DNA from: JAISJU01 sp031555675
GTDB lineage: Bacteria > Bacteroidota > Bacteroidia > Bacteroidales > Paludibacteraceae
Direction: 5' to 3'
DNA: 8,713 bases
Assembly (NCBI GenBank): GCA_031555675.1
Contig: JAVBUB010000169.1
Location: forward strand, 1-8,713
Below the pieces are notes generated by a model. It had not been told where the DNA came from. It saw only the letters and a list, made by a program, of their open reading frames with translations, and searched no databases. The stretch's first letter is position 1; the number at the start of each line of letters is the position of its first letter. Below are positions 1 through 5,917 of this stretch, in pieces. Made by a program: the position numbers and the translations under genes.

Positions 1-2
1 AT

Positions 3-416
3 AATAGTGAGATAGATAGAACAAATATAACCATAGAAGATGTACAAACTCTGATAGATGAAAACCAATCATTAAAAAAAAATGTACAAACTCTGATAGA
101 TGAAAACGAGTCATTGAAAAAGCAAGTAACCAATCTGACCAAATCATTTACAGAACTCTGCAATTACGTTGGTTTCAGTATAAATGAAGATAATGCATTA
201 AACAATACAGCATCTTCAAAATTCAGCATTTACACCGCCAACCAAAATATTGTAATTAAAAATGCATACGACGAACCTATTACTATATTTCAATTAAACG
301 GGGTAGTTATAAAAGACATCGACAGAGCAGACAGCAACGACCTTGTATTCCCAGTATATCCTGGTATATATGTGGTACGAATCGGTACAGAAGTTACAAA
401 AATTATTATTCCATAA
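3..416 (+). CDS. C-terminal part of a coiled-coil surface protein with a T9SS-like sorting domain (5' end outside window)
   Basis: The frame is open from base 3 to the TAA at 414-416 (137 visible codons), so the gene starts upstream of the window. The TTG at 114 is just a leucine inside it. The first ~50 visible residues form a coiled coil with two copies of a 14-residue unit (VQTLIDEN then Q/E-SLKK), giving heptad spacing of hydrophobic residues. After a short linker, bases 219-413 encode a beta-rich tail. It has alternating strands, an internal ITIFQLNGVVIKD stretch, a GIYVVRI motif and a final KIIIP. This pattern matches the C-terminal sorting domains used by the Bacteroidetes type IX secretion system (known family pattern), so the protein is probably exported and anchored at the cell surface (inference). 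The function of the missing N-terminal part is unknown. The tail could instead belong to a related beta-sandwich domain of Bacteroidales surface proteins. Confidence 0.7.
   Translation, partial: NSEIDRTNITIEDVQTLIDENQSLKKNVQTLIDENESLKKQVTNLTKSFTELCNYVGFSINEDNALNNTASSKFSIYTANQNIVIKNAYDEPITIFQLNGVVIKDIDRADSNDLVFPVYPGIYVVRIGTEVTKIIIP
39..122 (+). repeat. Two tandem 42-bp direct repeats (coiled-coil units)
   Basis: Bases 39-80 and 81-122 are in-frame tandem copies differing at about five positions. A core of 26 bases from the second base of each unit is identical. Each unit encodes 14 residues, i.e. two heptads. The near identity at DNA level suggests recent duplication and possible length variation of the coil. 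More copies could lie upstream of the window. Confidence 0.85.
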
Positions 417-536
417 GACTCTTTCTCTTTGGAATAACATCATTTTCGTTTTATTGCAAAATAATGATTCACTGATATTTACCCATCAAAAGAAAAACGA
501 GTCAATTATTAATTCAATGTAAGTTAACAAATATAG

Positions 537-788
537 GTTCACGATAACTCTATAGCTGACGTCAATGGCACAGTTTTCGGCATCGACAACAAAGATACGG
601 AAGAAGGAAATCTAGTTGCAAACGTCAATGACGCAAAGACTGACGTGAATGACTTTGCTACTGACGTCAGTGATTCCGCCACTGACGTGAATAACTATAT
701 CTCAGGCATCAATAACTCTGTGCCCGACATCAAGAATTCAATCGCAGGAGTTTATAATTTTGTTACATTTATTGAATCTGTTCGCTTA
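537..788 (+). repeat. Twelve degenerate 21-bp units encoding heptads
   Basis: Units start every 21 bases at 537, 558, 579 and so on to 768. The best conserved share GACGTNAATGAC at their start (621, 642, 663, 684). Units at 579-620 and after 768 are strongly diverged. Register is kept with no indels, which argues for selection as protein at some time. Confidence 0.7.
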
Positions 789-830
789 ACTAATAGTTCA
801 TATTTACAAAATTCTAATTCCTACGATTAA
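537..830 (+). pseudogene. Orphan heptad-repeat reading frame, probable 3' remnant of a coiled-coil protein gene
   Basis: The frame is open for 97 codons between an in-frame TAG at 534 and the TAA ending at 830. It contains no ATG; the only conventional alternative start is a GTG at 645, which lies inside the repeats. From 537 the translation falls into consecutive seven-residue units of the form D/G-V/I-N-D/N-x-x-x. The units at 621-767 are the clearest (for example DVNDFAT, DVSDSAT, DVNNYIS, GINNSVP). V/I at position 2 and A/V/I at position 6 give the 4-3 spacing of a coiled coil. After ~788 the pattern fades into an N/S-rich tail. Such regular units indicate real protein-coding ancestry, yet the array begins immediately after a stop and has no visible start or ribosome site. 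It is therefore probably the tail of a truncated gene. An intact small gene starting at GTG 645 is possible but less likely. No family was recognised. Confidence 0.5.
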
Positions 831-855
831 CATTCAATAATCTTTCAACTCCCGA

Positions 856-886
856 TTCGCATTAATTAATTAAATTCGTATCTTTG
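856..886 (+). promoter_or_regulatory. Bacteroidetes-type promoter of thiC
   Basis: TATCTTTG at 879-886 is a perfect match to the -7 consensus TAnnTTTG. A weak -33 element, TTCG at 856-859, lies 19 bases upstream. Transcription would begin at about 891-894, exactly at the 5' edge of the TPP aptamer, which supports the call. Confidence 0.75.
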
Positions 887-890
887 CCAC

Positions 891-966
891 ACAATCGAGG
901 GGTGCTTGCAAGGCTGAGATTATACCCTTTTAACCTGATACGGATAATACCGGCGTAGGGATGATA
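891..966 (+). promoter_or_regulatory. TPP (thiamine pyrophosphate) riboswitch, THI element
   Basis: The conserved THI-box blocks appear in order: GGGGTGC (899-905), GGCTGAGA (912-919), TACCC (923-927), ACCTGAT (933-939), GGATAATACC (942-951) and GCGTAGGGA (953-961). The pyrimidine-sensing CTGAGA and the pyrophosphate-side GGATAAT/GCGTAGGGA blocks are intact. P3 is very short, as in compact bacterial versions. Closing stem P1 is weak here (ATCG 894-897 with TGAT 962-965). The aptamer lies upstream of thiC on the same strand, the standard target, so expression should fall when TPP is plentiful (established for the class). The mechanism, termination or translation, is not evident: no T-tract terminator is seen before 1118. 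Confidence 0.95.
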
Positions 967-989
967 CAATATTCTTTCCTGTTTAATTT

Positions 990-1000
990 CCCCTGATTGT
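990..1000 (+). promoter_or_regulatory. Candidate anti-aptamer strand of the thiC riboswitch
   Basis: CCCCTGATTGT is the exact complement of ACAATC (891-896) plus AGGGG (898-902), leaving only G897 bulged. Eleven pairs would sequester the 5' strand of both P1 and P2 of the TPP aptamer. This offers an alternative fold incompatible with ligand binding. The pairing is seen in the sequence; its use as an expression platform is inference. Confidence 0.5.
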
Positions 1001-1017
1001 ATATTTCTGAGTTATAC

Positions 1018-1099
1018 GTTTTACGTAGTAAGTTTTACGTATATCCGAATTAATGTTGATGTTTCAAAAACGTATAACGTAAAACGTACTACGTAAAAC
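1018..1099. repeat. Long inverted repeat in the thiC 5' leader
   Basis: Arms 1018-1040 and 1077-1099 are reverse complements at 22 of 23 positions and flank a 36-base loop. Each arm contains two copies of GTTTTACGT or near copies, so the block is also internally repetitive, and related ACGTATAACGT sequence is found inside the loop. It lies between the riboswitch and the thiC ATG, with the right arm ending 18 bases before the start codon. It could be a folded mRNA control element or a small palindromic element of the REP/MITE type inserted in the leader. No target-site duplication is obvious. Confidence 0.75.
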
Positions 1100-1117
1100 T
1101 TTATTATTATTTAGAAT

Positions 1118-2815
1118 ATGAAAAAAAATTACCGGATTGAATATCCTTCATCTAAAAAAATATATGTAAAAGGAAACTTACACGATATACAAGTGGCTAT
1201 GCGTGAAGTTACGTTGCTGGACACTATACAGATAGAAAACGGCAATAAGATTGTAGAAAAGAATGCTCCGGTAACAATTTATGATACAAGCGGGTGTTAT
1301 TCTGACGAAAATGTGACCGTTGACATCACCGAAGGCCTTCCGCGTATCCGCGAAAGATGGATTACCGAAAGAAATGACACGGAACAACTGACGGTTTTTA
1401 GTTCCGGCTATTGCAACCAACGTTTGCAGGATAAAACATTGGATAACGTTCGTTTTCCGGTAACGCATTTACCGCTTAAGGCAAAAACGGGACAAAAAAT
1501 AACGCAAATGTATTATGCCCAACAGGGTGTTATTACACCTGAAATGGAATATGTGGCTATCCGCGAAAATCAGCGGAATGATGCATTAGGTATTAAAACC
1601 CATATTACACCGGAATTTGTTTGCAAAGAAGTAGCCGCAGGCAGAGCTGTTATTCCTGCCAACATGAACCACCCGGAAGCAGAACCGATGATTATCGGCA
1701 CTAATTTCCTCGTAAAAATAAACACCAACATTGGTAACTCTGCTCTTTCATCGGGAATTGATGAGGAAGTGGAAAAAGCCATTTGGAGTTGCAAATGGGG
1801 TGGCGATACATTAATGGATTTATCTACGGGCAATAATATCCACGAAACGCGCGAATGGATTATCCGAAACACGCCTGTTCCGATAGGAACAGTGCCTTTG
1901 TACCAGGCATTAGAAAAGGTTAACGGAAACATTGCCGGCTTAACCTGGGAAATTTATCGCGATACTTTGATTGAACAATGCGAGCAGGGGGTGGATTATT
2001 TTACGATACACGCTGGGTTGTTAAAAGCGCATCTGCCTTACACCATGAACCGCACAACAGGTATTGTATCGCGTGGAGGTTCTATTATAGCCAATTGGAT
2101 GGCTACGCACCAACAGGAAAATTTATTTTATACGCATTTTGAAGAAATTTGCGACATATTAAGTCAGTATGACGTAGCTGTTTCACTGGGCGACGGACTG
2201 CGCCCGGGTTCTATTGCCGACGCCAACGACCAGGCTCAGTTTGCAGAATTAAGCGTATTGGGAGAGTTAACCAAAATAGCTTGGAAACATCATGTACAAG
2301 TATTGATAGAAGGCCCGGGACATGTACCCATGCATAAAATTAAAGCGAATATGGACGAACAGGTTAGCCATTGCCATGGCGCGCCTTTCTATACATTAGG
2401 GCCTTTAACTACAGACATCGCACCGGGGTATGACCATATTACCTCCGCCATTGGCGCGGCACAAATAGCGTGGTACGGTACTGCCATGATTTGTTATGTG
2501 ACCCCAAAAGAGCACTTGGCATTGCCCGACAAAGAAGATGTAAGAGCCGGAGTGGTAGCTTACAAAATAGCAGCGCACGCGGCCGACCTTGCCAAAGAGC
2601 ATCCGGGAGCGCAGGTACGGGATAATGCGTTGAGCAAAGCACGCTTTGATTTCCGTTGGAAAGATCAGTTTAACCTGTCTCTTGATCCGGAAAAGGCATT
2701 GGAATATTACCAAAAAGGGCGATTGGATTCGGATAGCGACCATTGCACCATGTGCGGACCGCATTTTTGCGCCATGAAACTGACAAAGCAAATGAAAGAC
2801 TGCGTAAAAGGGTAA
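1118..2815 (+). CDS. thiC: Phosphomethylpyrimidine synthase ThiC
   Basis: ThiC is a cytosolic radical-SAM enzyme. It converts 5-aminoimidazole ribotide (AIR) to 4-amino-5-hydroxymethyl-2-methylpyrimidine phosphate, the pyrimidine half of thiamine. The 565-residue product has the usual length. Residues 1-~90 form the ThiC-associated N-terminal domain. The catalytic barrel follows, with NTNIGNSA and EGPGHVPMHKI motifs. The C-terminal cluster motif C543-x2-C546-x4-C551 (CTMCGPHFC) binds the [4Fe-4S] cluster and is intact. The ATG at 1118 is the start used because the N-terminal domain begins right there; no strong Shine-Dalgarno is seen, as is common in Bacteroidetes. The TPP riboswitch upstream fits this function. 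No other thi gene adjoins: the next gene is convergent, so the transcript is probably monocistronic. Confidence 0.97.
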   Translation: MKKNYRIEYPSSKKIYVKGNLHDIQVAMREVTLLDTIQIENGNKIVEKNAPVTIYDTSGCYSDENVTVDITEGLPRIRERWITERNDTEQLTVFSSGYCNQRLQDKTLDNVRFPVTHLPLKAKTGQKITQMYYAQQGVITPEMEYVAIRENQRNDALGIKTHITPEFVCKEVAAGRAVIPANMNHPEAEPMIIGTNFLVKINTNIGNSALSSGIDEEVEKAIWSCKWGGDTLMDLSTGNNIHETREWIIRNTPVPIGTVPLYQALEKVNGNIAGLTWEIYRDTLIEQCEQGVDYFTIHAGLLKAHLPYTMNRTTGIVSRGGSIIANWMATHQQENLFYTHFEEICDILSQYDVAVSLGDGLRPGSIADANDQAQFAELSVLGELTKIAWKHHVQVLIEGPGHVPMHKIKANMDEQVSHCHGAPFYTLGPLTTDIAPGYDHITSAIGAAQIAWYGTAMICYVTPKEHLALPDKEDVRAGVVAYKIAAHAADLAKEHPGAQVRDNALSKARFDFRWKDQFNLSLDPEKALEYYQKGRLDSDSDHCTMCGPHFCAMKLTKQMKDCVKG

Positions 2816-2870
2816 GAAACCGGCATTTCAAAACACTATAAAACAAACAACATTTTACCTCCTAAAATAA

Positions 2871-3272
2871 CTACAACCTGAAATATTTGTTGTTTTTATC
2901 TTTTAAATTATGGGATTGAACGTAGATTATTGCTTCTGCAATTGTTTTTACGTTCAATTTCGTTAAAATATTCCGTTTATGAAATTTCACGGTATTTTTC
3001 GAAATATTTTCCATTCCGGCTATTTCTTGAGAAATATAGCCCTGCGAGGAAAGAACAAGTATATTTATTTCTCTTTCTGTTAACTTAACAACTTCTTCTT
3101 TTACAAATTTGTTTTTTCTCTGAGAATAAGTAAACCGTTCATTGGTATCTGTAAAATCAACATACATTTTTGTCGTGTGCTTGCCTGCGGACAAAAGAGT
3201 ATTTCCCAACAACATCCAGACATCTCCCTTATCATCAAACAAAATAGGACGATATTGATTGAAAACATACAT
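2871..3272 (-). CDS. LuxR-type helix-turn-helix regulator, probably N-terminally truncated
   Basis: Read from the minus strand, this encodes a C-terminal LuxR/GerE DNA-binding domain: LTERE at residues 64-68, then a recognition-helix region with NTVKFHKRNI at 93-102 and a final helix AEAIIYV. In front of it is a segment with QYRPILFDDKGDVW, a signature I know from longer Bacteroidetes LuxR proteins (about 230-260 residues, with a sensory N-terminal half). Here only 133 residues remain from the ATG at 3270-3272. An ATG at 3309-3311 or TTG at 3354-3356 would lengthen it, but those codons are antisense to the convincing XRE domain on the other strand. The similarity I can see ends near 3267. It is therefore probably a 5'-deleted relic, although the DNA-binding domain is unbroken. 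It ends convergent to thiC, 55 bases from its stop. Confidence 0.65.
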   Translation of the reverse strand: MYVFNQYRPILFDDKGDVWMLLGNTLLSAGKHTTKMYVDFTDTNERFTYSQRKNKFVKEEVVKLTEREINILVLSSQGYISQEIAGMENISKNTVKFHKRNILTKLNVKTIAEAIIYVQSHNLKDKNNKYFRL

Positions 3273-3545
3273 ATAGGTAAATTGATTCAATCTTTTGTAA
3301 AAGAGAATCATATTAATAGTGCACAACTTGCACGGGATATCTGTAAAACAAGACAAAATATATATGACTTATATAAACGTGATGACATAGAAGTAAAATT
3401 ACTTCTTGCAATTTCGGAAGCTTTAAATCATAATTTTTTTGAAGACATTTATCATCCAAAAAAGGAATTGAACAATATTAATATAGATAAAATCTTTGAT
3501 GTATTAAAAAAAATAGTTATTGAACAGATAAAAGAAAATCAATAA
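3255..3545 (+). CDS. Small XRE-family helix-turn-helix protein
   Basis: The product is about 96 residues. It begins (M)IENIHIGKLIQSF, the usual opening of short Bacteroidetes XRE regulators. The helix-turn-helix lies around residues 20-42 (NSAQLARDICKTRQNIYDLY), followed by LLLAISEALNHNFF, the typical closing helix. A charged C-terminal tail (residues 67-96) looks helical. There is no ATG. The best start is the TTG at 3255, with AGGA at 3246-3249 five bases upstream. The upstream extension of the frame to 3177 is antisense to conserved LuxR sequence and is probably not translated. The gene overlaps the 5' end of the minus-strand LuxR gene by about 18 bases. It is presumably a DNA-binding regulator; its target is unknown. 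Confidence 0.7.
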   Translation: MIENIHIGKLIQSFVKENHINSAQLARDICKTRQNIYDLYKRDDIEVKLLLAISEALNHNFFEDIYHPKKELNNINIDKIFDVLKKIVIEQIKENQ

Positions 3546-3771
3546 AATTAATTCACAACACATCCACTTTCCCTTTTTATTACTTTTTCATTACCACGCG
3601 TCTGTTTCTCTCTCAATTTCCTCTCTCAATTTTTAACAATTATTTGTTTTACGCCTGAATAATGAGCGTTAAAAAATTCATGGTAATCTTAATTCGGCAT
3701 AGATTCGAATAAGCAGCCAATATGCAGCATCTGTTATTGAGTTTCTACTTAATATAAAAAAAATCAGAAAA
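3546..3771. other. Intergenic stretch without a recognised gene
   Basis: No open frame of note is seen on either strand. The stretch contains a 13-base-spaced direct repeat of CTCTCTCAATTT (3608-3619 and 3621-3632) within a pyrimidine-rich tract, and nothing else that I recognise. No T-tract hairpin closing the XRE gene is apparent. Confidence 0.5.
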
Positions 3772-3804
3772 TTGAACCTGACCAGTATTTTTTTGTTATT
3801 TTTG
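3772..3804 (+). promoter_or_regulatory. Promoter of the DUF3316-S41 operon
   Basis: TATTTTTG at 3797-3804 matches the TAnnTTTG -7 element, with TTG at 3772-3774 as a possible -33 element 22 bases upstream (slightly long). The -7 box ends 19 bases before the ATG at 3824, leaving a short leader. Confidence 0.5.
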
Positions 3805-3823
3805 GTAACAATTAATTAATAGC

Positions 3824-4672
3824 ATGAAAAGAACTTCTTTACTTATTTGTATTTTCTGCTTGTATATAAGTGCTATGGCGCAAGAAACAGCATCCGGATA
3901 CGACAGTAACAAAAAATATACCTTAACAACTGTAAACAGTGATATAGGAATAACATCCATAAAGATACTGGATAACTATCTTTCCCCATTGGAATATGAT
4001 GGTTTCGGACTGAGACTACAAACTGAAAGAAGAAAGTTTTTTTCGCCTGAAAAAATCAATCTTTCCCAACAAGGAAAAATTGATTTAACGATAGGCATAA
4101 CCAGAAATCCGGCACAAAACGCCAGTATTACTTACCTTGCAGTAGACTTTGCATGGGGTATGCATTATCATTTTCGTCCGGCACGAAGATTGCAATTACT
4201 CGCAGGAGGACTATTGAACGGTAACATCGGAAGCAAAATAAACTCACGCAATGTTAATAATCCATTTAATATTGATTTCTATTCGGACATTGATATTTCG
4301 GCACTCGCTATATGGGATGTAAGGAGAAATATCAGATTACAGGCGTCATTCGACATGCCGGCTATCGGTGTCATGTTTGTTCCCAAAATGGGAGAAACAT
4401 ACTACGAAATGTTTGATCTGGGAAATTTTTCCGACGTTGCCCATTTCAGTTCTTTCCATAATAAAATAGGTATCAAGCAAAAATATTCCGTATTTTTTAC
4501 GCTCAAACGCTCTACTCTTAGCTTAAACTATACCAATAATTATTTAAAATACAAGGCTAATGATATGATATTTAAAAATATTCAATCAACATTATCTATC
4601 GGTTGGTCTTATAACCTTCGTACCTTTGCAGGCAAAAAGAATGAAGCGCCTCAAAACTTCATCAAATATTAA
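3824..4672 (+). CDS. DUF3316-like secreted/outer-membrane beta-barrel protein
   Basis: The 282-residue product has a clear signal peptide (hydrophobic residues 5-16, probable signal peptidase I cleavage after AMA at 17-19, mature protein beginning QETASG). The mature part is rich in alternating amphipathic strands. Its conserved features are YLSPLEYDG (52-60), FGLHYxFRPAxxLxLLAG-like sequence at 111-128, NNPFN (145-149), and a GVMFVP/ETYYEMFDLG stretch (182-200). These match what I remember of Bacteroidales DUF3316 proteins, a family without an assigned role. The protein does not end in the usual outer-membrane aromatic but in FIKY. It is followed after 15 bases by an S41 peptidase lipoprotein, so co-expression at the envelope is likely. 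Substrate or partner is unknown. A generic outer-membrane beta-barrel is the alternative label. Confidence 0.65.
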   Translation: MKRTSLLICIFCLYISAMAQETASGYDSNKKYTLTTVNSDIGITSIKILDNYLSPLEYDGFGLRLQTERRKFFSPEKINLSQQGKIDLTIGITRNPAQNASITYLAVDFAWGMHYHFRPARRLQLLAGGLLNGNIGSKINSRNVNNPFNIDFYSDIDISALAIWDVRRNIRLQASFDMPAIGVMFVPKMGETYYEMFDLGNFSDVAHFSSFHNKIGIKQKYSVFFTLKRSTLSLNYTNNYLKYKANDMIFKNIQSTLSIGWSYNLRTFAGKKNEAPQNFIKY

Positions 4673-4687
4673 ACAAACTCTTTATTA

Positions 4688-5707
4688 ATGAAAAAATATT
4701 TTCTCTATATCGTCATATGCCTTTTAGCCGGATTCAGTTCGTGTATCGAAGAACCCGACGGTTATTCCAACTCCAACGAAGGAAACTTTGAAGCACTTTG
4801 GCATATTATGGATACGCGCTATTGTTTTTTCGAATATAAGGATATTGACTGGAACGCCATTCACAATGAATACAAGTCCAAACTAAATTTGGTATACGAT
4901 AAATACGATTTGTTCGATTTAATGACCGACATGATTGATAATCTGGAAGACGGACATGTAAACCTATATTCGAACTTTGATGTTAGCAGCAACTATAAAA
5001 TATTTGAGGATTCTGTAGAAAACTTCAACTCTAAAGTTATTCTTAGCAGTAATTATTTAGGAAATAATTACAGAAAAGTAAACGGATTGCGCTATACCAA
5101 AATAAAGAACGGGAAAATAGGATATGTTTATTATGGCAGCTTTGAAAACACTTTTAGCGATCAGAATATCAAAAACATTTTCGATTCTTTTGCCGATTGC
5201 GACGGATTAATTATTGACGTGAGAAATAATGGTGGCGGCTCGTTAGGCAACTCGGAGCGACTGGCTTCTTATTTTTTCAACAAAAGTATGGTTACAGGAT
5301 ATATACGCCATAAAACAGGTAATGGACATTCTGATTTTTCCAAACCAACGGAAATTAAAACGCCTGCCCATGCTTCCGTATTCTGGACAAAACCTGTAGC
5401 AATTCTCATCAACCGAAATGCCTACAGTGCTACAAATGATTTCGTAAACCGGATGCAATTGGTTTCCAATGCTTTTTCGGTGGGCAGTTGGACAGGTGGC
5501 GGAGGTGGAATGCCTATGTCGAGCGAATTGCCCAATGGCTGGATGATTCGTTTTTCTGCCTGCCCCATGTATGATTCCGATATGAACCAAACGGAATTCG
5601 GCATTGCACCCGATTATTATGTTACCATGAAAGAATCTGATGTTGCCAGTAATATTGATACGGTTATCGAAGAAGCTGCATCTATTATCGAAGCATTGAC
5701 ATTCTAA
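4688..5707 (+). CDS. S41 family peptidase, lipoprotein (C-terminal processing/tricorn-like)
   Basis: The 339-residue product begins with a lipoprotein signal (KKYFLYIVICLLAGFSSC, acylated Cys19). An N-terminal helical domain follows and holds LEDGHVNL, with His90 at the position of the tricorn-type catalytic histidine. The core has IIDVRNNGGG (175-184), which is the S41 oxyanion/strand motif. The nucleophile region is NRNAYSATNDF with Ser247. SVGSWTGGGGG (264-274) follows, then GIAPDYYV (305-312), the typical end of the fold. No PDZ domain is evident. The CtpA-type lysine after the Ser motif is replaced by glycines, so a Ser/His catalytic set of the tricorn (S41B) kind is inferred. It probably acts as an envelope protease, perhaps outer-membrane anchored. 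It lies 15 bases after the DUF3316-like gene and is followed by a terminator: a two-gene operon. Confidence 0.85.
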   Translation: MKKYFLYIVICLLAGFSSCIEEPDGYSNSNEGNFEALWHIMDTRYCFFEYKDIDWNAIHNEYKSKLNLVYDKYDLFDLMTDMIDNLEDGHVNLYSNFDVSSNYKIFEDSVENFNSKVILSSNYLGNNYRKVNGLRYTKIKNGKIGYVYYGSFENTFSDQNIKNIFDSFADCDGLIIDVRNNGGGSLGNSERLASYFFNKSMVTGYIRHKTGNGHSDFSKPTEIKTPAHASVFWTKPVAILINRNAYSATNDFVNRMQLVSNAFSVGSWTGGGGGMPMSSELPNGWMIRFSACPMYDSDMNQTEFGIAPDYYVTMKESDVASNIDTVIEEAASIIEALTF

Positions 5708-5753
5708 TTCGCTAATGATGAGTTTTTTATTTAAGAGCAGATAAAATTCTCAC

Positions 5754-5786
5754 AAAATATTTTCGATTAAATCGAAAATATTTTTT
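5754..5786 (+). terminator. Rho-independent terminator of the S41 operon
   Basis: A perfect palindrome, AAAATATTTTCGATT (5754-5768) against AATCGAAAATATTTT (5770-5784), ends in a run of six T (5781-5786). The stem is AT-rich with a CG core. It lies 47 bases after the S41 stop. The mirrored A-run on the left would let it work on the other strand as well. Confidence 0.8.
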
Positions 5787-5804
5787 AATTATCAAAAAAA
5801 ATCA

Positions 5805-5812
5805 TACCTTTG
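5805..5812 (+). promoter_or_regulatory. Promoter -7 box of the tRNA gene
   Basis: TACCTTTG matches TAnnTTTG and lies 19 bases before the mature 5' end of the tRNA. The -33 region falls on the T-run of the preceding terminator (5781-5786), with no clear TTG. Confidence 0.7.
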
Positions 5813-5831
5813 CAACGCTTTTAAAAAAGCA

Positions 5832-5906
5832 GGGCCTATAGCTCAGTTGGTTAGTAGCACCTGACTCATAATCAGGGGGTCACAGGTTCAAGCCCTGTTG
5901 GGCCCA
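5832..5906 (+). tRNA. tRNA with CAU anticodon (elongator Met or lysidine-type Ile2)
   Basis: A full cloverleaf can be drawn: acceptor GGGCCTA (5832-5838) with TGGGCCC (5899-5905), anticodon stem CCTGA/TCAGG with CAT at 5867-5869, T arm ACAGG-TTCAAGC-CCTGT, and discriminator A5906. CC follows but the next base is C, so the CCA end must be added by the nucleotidyltransferase. It is not initiator tRNA, as the acceptor starts with a paired G1-C72. C4-G69 and C5-G68 resemble tRNA-Ile2 that TilS converts to lysidine, but U29-A41 resembles elongator Met, so identity is left open. The D arm carries one base more than the usual GCTC-loop-GAGC form (TTAGTAGC), giving a 13-22 mismatch. Confidence 0.93.
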
Positions 5907-5917
5907 CCCTTATTTGC

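Noticed and set aside
436..475. Weak hairpin after the first gene (ATCATTTT with AAAATAATGAT) as a terminator
   Set aside because: It needs a bulge of three bases, has no T-tract, and is AT-only, so it is not distinguishable from chance.
566..581. TGGCAC-N5-TCGG as a sigma-54 promoter
   Set aside because: The -12 half does not match TTGC at two of four bases, and the site falls inside the heptad-repeat frame with no gene placed to use it.
1178..1468. Minus-strand open frame inside thiC (also frames at 1570-1932, 2405-2791 and 2439-2642)
   Set aside because: They are antisense to strongly conserved ThiC sequence and show no recognisable domains.
5243..5604. Minus-strand frames opposite the S41 peptidase
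   Set aside because: Shadows of the peptidase core; compositionally odd (proline run from the glycine codons) and without motifs.
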